Part shown: one piece after another, positions 10,005 to 20,823 of the stretch
Numbering within the stretch: the first letter of the stretch is position 1
Layout of the letters: each line of letters begins with the position of its first letter
Origin: Microcyclospora pomicola
Taxonomy: Eukaryota > Ascomycota > Dothideomycetes > Capnodiales
Assembly: GCA_002786065.1 (NCBI GenBank)
Contig: NHNY01000002.1
Coordinates: 1,364,001 to 1,428,000 of the forward strand
Direction of reading: 5' to 3'
DNA length: 64,000 bases
Made by a program: the position numbers and the translations under genes
The notes under the pieces: generated by a model
The model's input: only the letters and a program-made list of their open reading frames with translations
The model's database searches: none
Told to the model about the DNA's origin: nothing

Positions 10005-11854
10005 ATGGAAAAGCGTCGAGTCAAGCCATCCCGCGCTGACAAACTTGAGCGTGACTTGTTTGGTGAGTATTTGCCTTAGTGTGACTAGATTGTGGCTGCG
10101 GATACGGTGCCAATGCTCCTGACGATGCAATGGAACAGAGATCCACGGGCTAAGCTTTGAACAGTCCAACAGCATGAGATGCCCCTCGATAATGATGGTG
10201 CTTACATGGAGCCATTCCGTCCACTTGGGCATGACGAACTCATGGTCTGTATCTTAGTCATTCCTCACTTTGACGACGACGCAATTTTGACCGTATAAGT
10301 TCATTGCTGATCCATGCGGCAGGGATACTCTCCGCAGCCCATTGACGGCACATACACTCCGATGGACTCGCTGTGCATAGATTATGAAAGCAACCTCGAT
10401 GACCGACCAGCATCGAATATCCATGATGCGGCTTACGAGCAGGCCGTACTGGCGCATGTGCTCGGTGACAGTAGTGCTCTGCTCGCCTGGCAGGATGCGT
10501 TCAATGAGGATGATGAGGACGAGAATGGAGCTGGGGATGTGAAGGAAGAGCAGTCGAAGCATAAGACTCCTGAACAGGTAGCAAGGCGCCGCCGGCGAGC
10601 AGCGAAAGCCATGAAGGATGCGGAGGACGATCGACTGGACGACGAATTGAGCGACTGGCATGTTAATGAGGTAAGACGGTTTACATATTCTGCCGGTTTC
10701 GCTCGTTAACTCCAGACACATAGGACGGGTACCTAGCCACGAGCTACGCCATGGCTATGAAGAAGTATGAAGAAGAAGTCAAGAAGTTGGAGGAGAAGAA
10801 GTGGAAGGATGTGTCGTTCCACCTCGAGCAAATGACTGGCCAGAGGAAATATACTGCCAAAGCTTGCAAAGAACGCTTTGTGGCCAACGAGTCAGGCACT
10901 GCTTTGCTACCGATCGAGCTCGACCCTGATCAAGAAGGACGCCGTGAGCTGCGCGAGGAGCGACAGGCCGCTGCGCAAGCACGTAGAGCTGCACTTTCAG
11001 TGAAAAGGACTGCCCACGCCAAACGTAGTTCTGCCCAGGTCAAACAAGACCGTGTTGACAAGAAACGCCGAAACTTGCTGGAGAAGTACAAGCGAGATGC
11101 GTACAAAGCCCAGATGGCCCGCATCCGCCAAGAGAGAGCAGACACCATGGCGAAGAAGAGAGAGATGCGCCAGGCTGCTCGAGAACACTACCGGCTCAAA
11201 ACAGAGTGGGAGCGTGCGAAAAAGTATGCTGAGAGGTCGATTTACAAGAAGTTGACGGGAAAATATCTGCTGGGACTACGGCCGATGCGCAACCATGGTG
11301 TCAAGGAAGAACAGGCTAGCCAAGATGAGTACTTCACGGATCCTGAGGCTGATATGGCAGATGCGGAAGACGAGGCTGGTCCGACCATTGATCACGCCAT
11401 CGACGCTGCGGAGGAGATGGCAGCCGACCAGCAAGACCGTCCGAAGGCCGTCACTCAAGTCCGCAGAATGACGGTCACCAAGCAGACCTTGCTCAACCCA
11501 CGCAGTGTTATGAGCATGGACGAACTCGAGGTACTGCTCCACGAGCGTGGTCTACCACGTCGGACTCCCCGTGAGCAACACGCGCAGGTCGTGGCTCGTC
11601 TGGCCCACGAAGATTCGCAGCTCAGTTCGAACAAGCTGTCGGAGCTTCTACGACGCTACTTTGACAAGAGCAAGGGAAGCAAGACGGTCAAAGCTGGCCG
11701 TCTCCAGGAGCTGGACGCAAAGAACTCCGTCAATGGCAGGAGGGGAATCGCAGCGACGGATCCCGTGTTCATGAGAGGTTACGAGGGTTATGCAGGCGAG
11801 TTTTCATATGTGATTGACGAGCTTGCAAGCGGTGGTGGCGGAGATGCGACCTAG
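10005..11854 (+). CDS. nuclear protein with SANT/Myb-like and SAP-like motifs
   Basis: Four exons: 10005-10062, 10165-10244, 10323-10670 and 10724-11854, total 539 codons, 538 residues. Donors are GTGAGT, GTCTGT (weak) and GTAAGA; the second intron is the least certain. The N-terminus is basic (MEKRRVKPSRADKLERDL). About residues 165-220 form a SANT-like helical unit (KKWKDVSFHLEQMTG, KYTAKACKERF) followed by a block starting PIELDPDQEGR. About 230-345 is a long Arg/Lys/Ala/Glu-rich helix or coiled coil, and about 420-460 resembles a SAP DNA-binding motif (MDELEVLLHERGLPRRTPRE, then VARLAHED). The composition suggests a chromatin or DNA-binding role in the nucleus, which is inference. No TF zinc cluster is present. 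TATATAA at about 9838 is a plausible core promoter. Confidence 0.75.
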
Positions 11855-13149
11855 CTTCCGTTTGAGGGTGGGTTGATATGGCGGTAGAGACCATGGCCTA
11901 CCGGTTACATTTCCAGCACAGCAAAGGTTCGTGGATCTTGCCGTGCTGCGAGTAAATGCATTGAAGCGACATTGGGGATCCGGACTGGTGTCCAATGGGC
12001 GGAACGGTCGTAAACGGCTGTCTGTCACTGCCAGCGTGGTATGCTGCAACTGAGACCGCCGTACCTTCGGATCTCTCTGGCCATCGTGGCTCTGGGACAG
12101 CAACCAGCAGACAGGAGGATCGAGAAGTGGTGGATGTTTGTTCGGTCTCGTTCAAGCAGTATCGATATGTTGCTCAACGACACCGTCCAGCTGGGGTTGA
12201 AGCTGTACGTGGCCAGTGTAGAGCCACTGCATCAAGAGCGATACGATGAGTTGTAGTCCATATAGCGGCAACTGTAGCGTATGATATGGTGCTTGATCTT
12301 ACGGGCCTCACTCTCACATAGGATCTGTCTCGTCTGACAACATGACCAAGCCATGCTGCGTCTCTCGTACAAGTATAATGGAACAGTCAACGCAATACTG
12401 ACTGACCGTCTATGTTGGTCCGATCAAGTCGCGCTGGTACCTGAGCGGCAATAGTCCGGCTAGACATACCGGATCTGGGGCGGGCATTCCTACACACTAT
12501 AAAGGTATGTCCACGTACTCATCGCACCGTGACCAGAATAACTTAACCGCGAACTGCGATAATATTTCACGCGACCTCGCCTATAACCCATTCGCTAAGA
12601 CATACCTATACATACCTGAAGCGACTCGCTTGCCGGTCGACAGGAGATTTTTTCCATCGCGGTGGCTATTTTGGGAGTACGAGTCGGGGATGGCGGCCAC
12701 GCACGTCAAAGCCCGACTAAAGTTTCAGGTTCGTGTTTGTTACGCCATTGGCATGCGTCAGTCCCCCGATTTTCGCGCACGTTAACTAGTCAATGTGAAG
12801 GTAAGGTACATGGGGTTGTGTCATGTCATGGGAATGCTACTGTGCCATTGCGTGGACTGGGCTTCTGTACAGGACATCTTTTCTTGGTGCTTTGTTTCCT
12901 CTTCCTCATTCACGCACGCATCATCAACTGCATTCCATTTCCTTTATTCCAACTGCATCGTAAAGCGTGGTGACAAATCCATCATTCACTCAGAAGACCC
13001 TGCCCGCATCCTTCAATCGGTCGCGAGAAGGGGTCGAGACAACGCTCGACCATTCGAAGAGCAACACCTGATCAGGCCGGTCCTGGCAGTGTATTGTGCT
13101 TCATCGCTCTGGTGATCGACCGAGCTGTCCACAAGCTGGTCCTTCCAGC
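11855..13149. other. intergenic region with a coding-like remnant and a TATA box
   Basis: Between the SANT/SAP gene and the MscS gene. A protein-like but ATG-poor stretch lies at about 11911-12256 (see findings). TATAAAGG near 12498 and the octamer GTAAGGTA at 12801 lie in the presumed promoter of the channel gene. Confidence 0.5.
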
Positions 13150-15963
13150 ATGTCCTCGGCACCATACTCTCCTCCAAACCTTTCCTTTTCCCGTCAGGGC
13201 TTCCAACAGCTCCCACACTCCTCCAGCATGGGAAACAACGATGCGACCATCGACATCCCTCTCGAGCAGGTGCCGACGCAAGGTACCAGCGGTCTCCGGA
13301 CGAAAGAAAGCCAGACATACCTGCGACCGTCCGCGTCCGTGGCTCAATCAGAGAGGAAACGGCTGTTTCGTGGACGCCGACAACACCCTGTGCAGAGTGG
13401 GATGAAGAAGCTCGGGCGTGTTGGCTATGATGGGGAGGAGGACACGATCAACACGATGGGCAAGATCTACAACAAGATATTGAACTTCAGCATCATCACG
13501 AGATACTTCGTTTATGTTTCGCCGTTGGCTCTCTTGATCGCGATACCGATCATCGTGGGTGCAACAGCGGAGAAGACGGCAGAGATTGGAGGCGTGAGGA
13601 TAGTCTGGTTCTTCACGTGGATCGAAATCGTCTGGCTCAGTGTTTGGGTGTCCAAGATTGTTGCGCACTACCTGCCAGCACTCTTCCAGATCTTAGCAGG
13701 AGTGGTTTCATCCGGCGTCCGCAAATACTCGCTTGTCATCAAGGCACTGGAGATCCCGTTAAGTTTGGTCGGCTGGGCGGTCACATCGCTAGCCACGTTC
13801 ATGCCTCTCATGACTCGTAATCCAACTCAGACCGCAGCGTACAAAGCAGGAGACACGACGGCAAGGGACGCGAAGTCGTGGGAGACAACCGTACAGAAGA
13901 TCTTGGCTGCTGCGGTGGTCTGCTCGCTCGTGTTTCTGGCAGAGAAGGCTATCATTCAATTGATCTCCATCAACTACCATCGCAAGCAATTCAATGCTCG
14001 CATCAAGGACTCTAAGCATAACGTGTATCTGATCGGACTCCTTTACGAAGCATCGAGGTCGCTGTTCCCGGCTTACTGCAATGAGTTTGCCGAGGAGGAT
14101 TACATTATTTCAGACCAATTGAATATCGCCAAGAAACTTGGTGGGAAGAAGGGCCATTCTCGATCTGGATCCCACACTCCCATGCGTGTTCTGCAAGACA
14201 TTGGCAGATACGGCGACAAAGTGACGTCTCTCTTCGGGAACGTGGCACATGAGATCACCGGGCGGGAAGTCTTCAACCCCAACAGCGCACACTCGATTGT
14301 CATCGAGGCATTGGAGAAGAAACGGACGGCCGAAGCTCTTGCGAAACGCATCTGGATGTCTTTCGTGCTCGAAGGTCGTGACGTTCTCTATCAGGGTGAC
14401 ATCCGGGACGTGCTTGGGGCAGATCGTCCGGAACAGGCTGAAGAAGCCTTTGCAGCTATCGACCGCGATGCAAACGGCGACATCAGTCTAGATGAGATGA
14501 TCCTGGCGGTTGTTGAGATCAGCCGTGAACGCAAATCGATCGCGAGCAGCATGCACGATGTGGATCAGGCCATCAACGTGCTTGATCGTCTGCTTATCAC
14601 GGTCGTGCTGGTGGCCGTTGTGTTCATCTTCGTCGCCTTCCTCAACAGCAGCTTTACCACTACACTGGCCACCACTGGAACAGCTTTGCTATCGCTCTCC
14701 TTCGTCTTTTCAGCCACTTGCCAGGAAGTGCTGGGCTCCTGCATCTTCCTTTTTGTCAAACATCCCTACGACATCGGCGATCGCGTCGACATCGGCGCAG
14801 ATCAGCTGATCGTGGAGCATATCAGCCTGCTGTACTCTGTTTTCCGCAGAGCTACCGGAACTGGAGTGGGTCGATCCGTTCAGATTCCAAACATCGTGTT
14901 GAACGCTCTTTGGATCGAGAATGTGAGCCGAAGCAAAGCCATGTCTGAGCAACTCGAAATCGCTATCTCTTTCGACACATCGTTTGAAGACCTTCAAATC
15001 CTGAAGGATGAGCTTCAGAACTTCGTCACCGACAAGGACAACTCGAGAGACTTCCAGCCGCAGATCGAGGTTGGCGTGCTTGGCACGACAGATCAGTCGA
15101 AGCTTATGCTGCAAGTCGAGATCCGGCATAAGAGCAACTGGTCGAATGAGACTATCCGACAAGCCAGGAGGTCCAAGTTCATGTGCGCTCTCGTCTCTGC
15201 ACTCAAGGCTGTACCAATCTACGCTCCTGGTGGCGGAAGTGATGCGCAGGGTAGCGCAGCAAATCCGTCATACTCGGTGTCTGTCACGCCTGAGATAGCG
15301 GAGCACAAGGTATCTGAGGCAGCTAAGGGTAGGATTGCGAAGCGACTTGTGCCCGTGAAGAGTAAGGACGACGGGAAGACTGGCGCCGCTGGCTTGACCG
15401 CCAATGAGACGAAGATCGTCGGCGATCTGACCTCGCGGGATCCTGTGTATGATATGGTACGAGATGAAGTGTGGACGTCATCCCGTGAAGACACAAGCAC
15501 ACTTGGACGCACCAGCATCGATCAAAGAGATGTCGATCAGATTACTGGCGTGCTTCGCCGTGCGAGCACTCGCGGGAAGAGAAAGCCTGGAGCTGAGGCT
15601 ACGCTCTACACCAACCCTTCCGTTCCGACCATAGAGGAGCCACGTGATTCTGACTACGGCGGTATTGGGTACCCTGCCGCCTCCAACTACATCAGCAATC
15701 AGTCGAGCGGGTTCTCGAATGCGCAGACCGCATATCAACCTCATCAAGTCCCTCCGCAATATCTGTCTCAGGCCATGCAGTCCACGCAGTACGGTCAGTC
15801 TCCGCAGAATGCGGCTTCAGGAGAGGCGGGTCACAGCGTGCGTGATCCGTACAGAAAGCGGTCAAGTAGCAGCCTGGAGCGCAAGCCATTGAGCCCCACC
15901 GCAGGCCATGGTGGCCGGGATGATGAAGAGTACGACAACTCGCGACCATACTCTGGAGTGTAG
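13150..15963 (+). CDS. MscS-family mechanosensitive channel with EF-hand (Msy1/Msy2 type)
   Basis: Single exon, 937 residues from the ATG at 13150 (MSSAPYSPPNLSF); a GTG upstream in frame is not a eukaryotic start. Order: disordered Ser-rich N-terminus to about 100; hydrophobic segments about 118-145, 150-170, 175-200 and 205-225; another near 255-275; a canonical EF-hand calcium loop DRDANGDISLDE at about 438-449; two closely spaced hydrophobic segments about 475-515, the second Gly/Ala/Ser-rich (TLATTGTALLSLSFVFSAT) as in the MscS pore helix; the MscS beta domain beginning HPYDIGDRVDIG; and a disordered C-terminal tail about 690-937. Fission yeast relatives Msy1 and Msy2 are endoplasmic reticulum or nuclear-envelope channels that control calcium and volume on hypo-osmotic shock. 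The family call is secure; location is by homology. Confidence 0.95.
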   Translation: MSSAPYSPPNLSFSRQGFQQLPHSSSMGNNDATIDIPLEQVPTQGTSGLRTKESQTYLRPSASVAQSERKRLFRGRRQHPVQSGMKKLGRVGYDGEEDTINTMGKIYNKILNFSIITRYFVYVSPLALLIAIPIIVGATAEKTAEIGGVRIVWFFTWIEIVWLSVWVSKIVAHYLPALFQILAGVVSSGVRKYSLVIKALEIPLSLVGWAVTSLATFMPLMTRNPTQTAAYKAGDTTARDAKSWETTVQKILAAAVVCSLVFLAEKAIIQLISINYHRKQFNARIKDSKHNVYLIGLLYEASRSLFPAYCNEFAEEDYIISDQLNIAKKLGGKKGHSRSGSHTPMRVLQDIGRYGDKVTSLFGNVAHEITGREVFNPNSAHSIVIEALEKKRTAEALAKRIWMSFVLEGRDVLYQGDIRDVLGADRPEQAEEAFAAIDRDANGDISLDEMILAVVEISRERKSIASSMHDVDQAINVLDRLLITVVLVAVVFIFVAFLNSSFTTTLATTGTALLSLSFVFSATCQEVLGSCIFLFVKHPYDIGDRVDIGADQLIVEHISLLYSVFRRATGTGVGRSVQIPNIVLNALWIENVSRSKAMSEQLEIAISFDTSFEDLQILKDELQNFVTDKDNSRDFQPQIEVGVLGTTDQSKLMLQVEIRHKSNWSNETIRQARRSKFMCALVSALKAVPIYAPGGGSDAQGSAANPSYSVSVTPEIAEHKVSEAAKGRIAKRLVPVKSKDDGKTGAAGLTANETKIVGDLTSRDPVYDMVRDEVWTSSREDTSTLGRTSIDQRDVDQITGVLRRASTRGKRKPGAEATLYTNPSVPTIEEPRDSDYGGIGYPAASNYISNQSSGFSNAQTAYQPHQVPPQYLSQAMQSTQYGQSPQNAASGEAGHSVRDPYRKRSSSSLERKPLSPTAGHGGRDDEEYDNSRPYSGV

Positions 15964-16374
15964 AGTTCAAAAGCTACAGGTCGTATAGTTGAGGTCATGG
16001 AAGTATGGGTGGGAGGTTTGCAGCATCAGCTTGTATGCTGTATGTCGGCGATCTGCGGGTTGACTTTCTATGCATCACGAGCCATGTAAGAAAAGTACTG
16101 TGACATAATGACTTGGACACAAATATCCATTTTCGATACTTTGTCAATTTTTGTTTCCCAATGCCTCGTATCTGCTTGTATGTAATCGTTAGAAGTGCGC
16201 GAAACAATGTCGCCGTGCCCTACCAGGCACAAATCATGCAGCAATTACCCCACGAGTGACGCAGGTCTGCGCCGCGTGCCTAGACCATCACATGCATTTA
16301 CACTGCTATACTTCTGCCTCACATGTCTGCACCGTACATTCTGCATTCTTCTCGACCTCACATCCACCGCCACC
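15964..16374. other. intergenic gap
   Basis: 3' end of the channel gene and promoter of did2. A pyrimidine-rich run (16319-16374) precedes the did2 start. Nothing else seen. Confidence 0.5.
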
Positions 16375-17166
16375 ATGTCCGGTCTTGAGAAAGCTCTCTT
16401 CAACCTCAAAGTAAACCGCTTCTCCTCCAAACCTCCCACCCCACCAAAACCAAAACTAACCATCGGCTCTCTTTTCCCCCACCCATAGTTCACAGCGAAG
16501 CAGCTCAACCGACAAGCGGCCAAAGCCGGCAAGGACGAGCTGACGGAGAAGGCGAAGCTCAAGAAAGCCATCCAGCAGGGCCACAGCGACATCGCCAAGA
16601 TCTACGCGCAGAACGCCATCCGCAAGCAGAGCGAGAAGCTGAACCTGCTGCGGCTCGCCAGCCGCATCGATGCCACGAGCTCGCGCGTCCAGACCGCCGT
16701 CACCATGCGGCAGGTCACGGGGAGCATGGCGAATGTCGTGAAAGGCATGGATAGCGCGATGAAGAGTATGGATTTGGAGAAGGTAAGGGGGGATGTTCTG
16801 TTGCCTAGTGGGGTTATGAGGAGGAGGAATACAAGGGAGGAGGGGTAGTTTGAGCGATGCGATGCAATGGCGAAGCTAACACACGATCCATTGTCCCAGA
16901 TCTCTGCCGTCATGGACCGCTTCGAGACGCAGTTCGAGGACCTCGACGTCGCGACCGGCTACTACGAGAATGCCACGTCCAACTCGACCGCCGTGGCCAC
17001 GCCGCAGGAAGACGTCGACCGCCTGATGAGCCAGGTCGCCGACGAGGCGGGGGTCGAGCTGTCGCAGGAGATGGCCGGAGCGACGCCGGCGAAGGGCATT
17101 GAGATGGCGCCCGAGGAGGAACGCGAGGATAAGCTGGGCGAGAGGTTGCGGGCGTTGCGGAATTGA
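16375..17166 (+). CDS. did2: ESCRT-III-associated protein Did2/Vps46 (CHMP1)
   Basis: Three exons, 16375-16410, 16489-16782 and 16900-17166, all in phase 0 with GTAAAC and GTAAGG donors; 198 residues, close to the usual 200-204. Exon 1 encodes only [12 protein letters not shown]. The middle is the basic Snf7-like helical hairpin ([18 protein letters not shown], then [20 protein letters not shown]), followed by acidic helices. The C-terminus [13 protein letters not shown] fits the MIT-interacting motif MIM1 (L..RL..L) that recruits Vps4. Did2 acts late in ESCRT-III assembly at endosomes, stimulating Vps4 and sorting of cargo into multivesicular bodies. The small first exon is easily missed in annotation. 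Confidence 0.95.
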
Positions 17167-17797
17167 GGGCGTGGGTGAGAGGGGTGTTGGAGGGGATTGT
17201 ATTTGCGTTGGGTGGGGGTTCATGCATGGAGTTCTGGGAGTCTTGGGAGGAGTTTGGATCCGGGGTGTCAAGATGGCACGGCGTGGATGCCGCAGTACAG
17301 TGCAGTCTACGATGAATGTATGAGTTGATGAGCACCGCTTCTCATGAGGGAGATCATCCGTGTCCTACTGCTTCGCTCATGCCCCTCGATTCATGAGTGC
17401 CATGTCTGCGTCAAGCAGATCTTTGGTATCCTAGTATCGCGACGGCATGAGCTGCTTTAGCCGTGGACGTGGCCGTCAAACCGCCCATGTCCTAGAGTCT
17501 ACTCGGCGCCGAGATGAAGCCTTCGCTTTGCAATATCAAACGACTGTCACGAATATTCCGTAAGACCAGGACGACAGTACATCTGCTGCTCATGCACCCC
17601 ACCTTTCCATCTCACGCCCTTCACATTTGCGCCATCTAATTGATACCATAATCGATCTCTCGTAGGATTGTGATCGCGACAGAGCGCAGTATGCCTGACC
17701 CCTCCTACTTTGGAATCATAGAAATATAATCAACCAAAAATTTGGTAAAGTACAACAACGACTCATCAATCCCATTGATTGGTCGGTATCGCAGTCA
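17167..17797. other. intergenic gap before tRNA-Asp
   Basis: 3' region of did2 and 5' flank of the tRNA gene. No coding signal seen. Confidence 0.5.
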
Positions 17798-17888
17798 TCT
17801 TTGGTGGTCTAGTGGTCATGATTTCCGCTTGTCATTCGTGTCCGACTGTCAAGCGCGGGAGACCGGGGTTCGATTCCCCGCCAGAGAG
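17798..17888 (+). tRNA. tRNA-Asp (anticodon GTC), with a 19-nt intron
   Basis: Folds as a complete cloverleaf. The acceptor stem pairs TCTTTGG (17798-17804) with CCAGAGA (17881-17887), one T-G wobble, discriminator G at 17888. The D arm contains TGGTCTAGTGG (A box); the T arm is CCGGGGTTCGATTCCCCG with the B box GGTTCGATTCC. The anticodon stem TCCGC/GCGGG encloses loop TTGTCA-C with anticodon GTC, and 19 nt (ttcgtgtccgactgtcaag) follow the base after the anticodon, the canonical position for tRNA introns removed by the splicing endonuclease. The mature length would be 72 nt before CCA addition. Confidence 0.93.
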
Positions 17889-17893
17889 ATTTC

Positions 17894-17898
17894 TTTTT
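17894..17898 (+). terminator. RNA polymerase III T-run terminator
   Basis: Five consecutive T residues starting six bases after the tRNA-Asp 3' end, the expected Pol III stop. Confidence 0.75.
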
Positions 17899-18849
17899 GC
17901 GTTTTCCTCTTACTTCTCCATCGCTGGATTCATTTCTTCAATGAGGATGTAGGGGGGCAATTGTTCATTTTTGTACCTATAGTCTGATCAGGTCTTTGAG
18001 TGGCTCTTTGGGGAAACGTGGACGAATGCGACACAAAGGACATGGAACGCATAGGTTTGTGCGTATACTGGCTTCGCTGCGAATACCTTGGGGTTTTATC
18101 TCCAGAATGTACCACTTCTACTTGTGTCCGACATCATCTGGAGTTCTCATTCGAAAGTGGGTACACATGAAATACCGCATGAGTCTTTCTGGTAGTCCGA
18201 CTCGAATTCTGCTGCCAAGCTTCGTGACAAACCTGCCCGGAACTACAGGACGCATTGATAAAGGGGATCACTTTTGCGGATGATGGGGTCGAATTAAAGA
18301 CGCTGAAACATGGACTTCACATTCCCAGCGTCGAGGAATCTCTAACACTTGCCCTGGAGGATAGGTATGGTAGATATGACTCCTTTAAGAATTCGCTCGC
18401 TGCTTAGTCTTGTATTGGACAAGGGACTCAAGTGGCCAGATGATGTAAAAAGGCTGAGGCAGCTATACACTCTGTTCGTTGATCTACATTCACTTGAATT
18501 CCGTACGCATCTGCTATATAGCTGTATGGCATCCGCTCTCTAAATCGCGCGCACCAGACCCGACGCGTCCTGCTGCGTTTCAGTCTTGGTTGACCCTCTG
18601 GCCTCTCTGCCATACAGCATAGTCTAGTGGTGGGAGAGGCGAAGCGAGGTTCATTTTCCAGCGCTCTGAGCAGTGGTACCTGCTTCAGCATAGGTAGGGT
18701 CTCGAGATCTGATCCTTGATGATAAGACTTCTGTAATCTCGCGATAGGTCCAGAGCGGACACATTAACTCCATGCCGTGTGGTGGAAAGGAATCAGTCAC
18801 ATCGCCGAGATAAAGCTGCTGTATTCGTCCATCCGTAGCAAGGAAGTCT
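17899..18849. other. intergenic gap
   Basis: Between tRNA-Asp and the 3' end of tad2. I see no coherent coding frame, repeat or RNA gene. Confidence 0.5.
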
Positions 18850-19650
18850 TCATCCCTGAGGTGTAGCTACCTTTGGCGCCTCCACAGCGCTCAAGAACGA
18901 AGCCTTGCCCTCCTCCGCAGGCGACAAAGCTGTGGTCGTCTGACCTGTCGACGTCGGGATGGGGAGAATCGCAGTCTTCAGCTCACGATTCTTCTTGGGT
19001 TTAGGATCCGGTGCTTTACAATCCACGAGTCAGCCTCTAACCCTCACGCAAACAGAAACCCCCCCACGACGAACTCACCCTTATTATTCTCCTGCACGTA
19101 AAACTTGCGCAACAGCATGATCGCCTCGGTCCTGAAGATACCCCCATAGACAGGATACCCCGGCTCCACCCCGGGGTCCGAATTGACGCTCATGACGCCG
19201 CCGCAGCCGCCGAAGCGGTCGTTCAGACAGCCGAAGTAGACGGCGCGGATGCCGTACTGGCGCAGCGCGGACGCGCACATGATGCACGGCTCGACGGTGA
19301 CGTACAGGTCCGTGTCGCGGATGATGGCCTGCGGGTGCTTGGCCATGATCTCGGCCAGGGCGACGAATTCGGCGTGGCGGGTGCCCTGCGACATCCAAAT
19401 GGATTCGTTAGCGGAGTCAAGCAGGTGGTGGTGAGGCGTGGATTACATTCAACGACGCATTCGTCCCGTTGATGCCCCGTCCGATGACCTCGCCGTTGTG
19501 CACGAACACGCAGCCGACGGGCGTCTCGTCCGACGACAGCGCCAGCTCCGCCATCTCGATCGCCTTGCGCATGAAGCCCTCGTGATACTCGCGGTCGGGC
19601 ACGGGGCCGAAGACGTGCGCGGCGGCGGCGAGGGCGGTGGGCGTCGCCAT
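18850..19650 (-). CDS. tad2: tRNA-specific adenosine-34 deaminase catalytic subunit Tad2
   Basis: Three exons, 19650-19447, 19385-19079 and 19013-18850, with introns of 61 and 65 nt (GTAATC and GTGAGT donors); 225 codons, 224 residues. It is a CDA-fold zinc deaminase: EYHEGFMRKAIEMAELAL, then DETPVGCVFV, the zinc/catalytic HAE at 72-74 (GTRHAEF) and the PCIMC zinc ligands at 102 and 105. The 3' exon (PDPKPKKNREL...) is basic and conserved in fungal Tad2. With Tad3 it converts A34 to inosine in tRNA anticodons, an essential reaction. Splitting of the HAE motif from the N-terminal helix by intron 1 makes this gene easy to mis-start at internal Met codons. Confidence 0.95.
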
Positions 19651-20823
19651 TGCTGTGGTGATTGATGGTGGTGGGAGGTGTGAGCTCGCTGCAGCGATCG
19701 AAGCTTTCTAGTTATTGGGAAGTGGGTGATGTGGGTGATGTCTCAAGGTGAAATGTGGTGTTGCAGGCGACAAGCGTTAAAGGGAAATCCACAGTCAGTC
19801 GTGGTGGCGTGGGTGGTTTGATATTGGGTCATCAGAGTGCCGGAAGGTGTTGGAGAACATGACATGAATGGAAGCAAAGATCGCGCTTGCTGGAACTTGA
19901 ATTCATCGCAGGCAAGCGTGATCATGTCAGCGAGGTGAGCAGCATGAATGTAATCAGATTTTCCTGACCATTGGTTGGACTGGAGTACAAAGAGCTTGGA
20001 AATGAGAATGACCTGGAAGTCGGATGAATATATGATGCTGGGTCTTTCATCATATCGAGGCTACCTTACATGACCATAAAAGTAAGGTACACAACATAAC
20101 GCATGCACATTTATATCCCTTCAGCAGTAATTGAACAGAACAACCGTATGCTCATCATCGCAACGATGTTACCTTACATGACAGAGCCACCCAGGTAATC
20201 TAGGCTAGTGACAAGACAACCTTACACCAGACTAGATAGCATGAAATAATGTTCTTCTCATACGTTAAATGTGCTTTATACAACGACAGAAACAGATCCG
20301 CACCCTCGTGCCATCACCTGTCGGGATCGCGCATCCGAGTTTGCCATCTAAACTTTCTTTCGCTGTCTTTCAAAAGTCAACAAATACGCAGATTCATGTT
20401 TCCGTTCCATTGCATAGCACCGATCAAGAGAGAAAAGCAAGTCAAGAAAATCGCCGATTGCAATTGTACCCAGCGGCAAACGCCAGCACCAAACGCTGCA
20501 TTGTTCCCATATTCCCGGTGATTCTGTGCAAAGATAACGCCAAGATTCGCCCCTGTTGTTGCATGTAGCATCGGCGATGGTACATGCGATCAAGGTGCCT
20601 CAAACAAATGGACAGACGTGCATAATGGTCAGCGTCGCCGACCTAATCGAAGCAACGCAAATATCGTGAAGAATGATCATCCGTGTTGAGTGATGATGAG
20701 TAGTGGAAGAAGTAGCCAGGTGATGATTGCTCATCAGCCAGTCGTGGAGTGGTAACACGAAATGTGAAGACCAAAAGTTCGTCGAGGATGTTGATAATCA
20801 TGCCGACAAACCAACTTCAATGC
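19651..20823. other. intergenic region with clustered TACCTTAC motifs
   Basis: Upstream of tad2 and downstream of the membrane-protein gene. Three copies of the octamer TACCTTAC or its complement lie at 20062, 20082 and 20170; the first two form an inverted pair. No gene is supported. Confidence 0.5.
20062..20089. repeat. 8-bp inverted repeat, 12-nt loop
   Basis: TACCTTAC at 20062-20069 faces GTAAGGTA at 20082-20089, able to form an 8-bp hairpin. Purpose unknown; the same octamer recurs elsewhere in the window. Confidence 0.6.
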
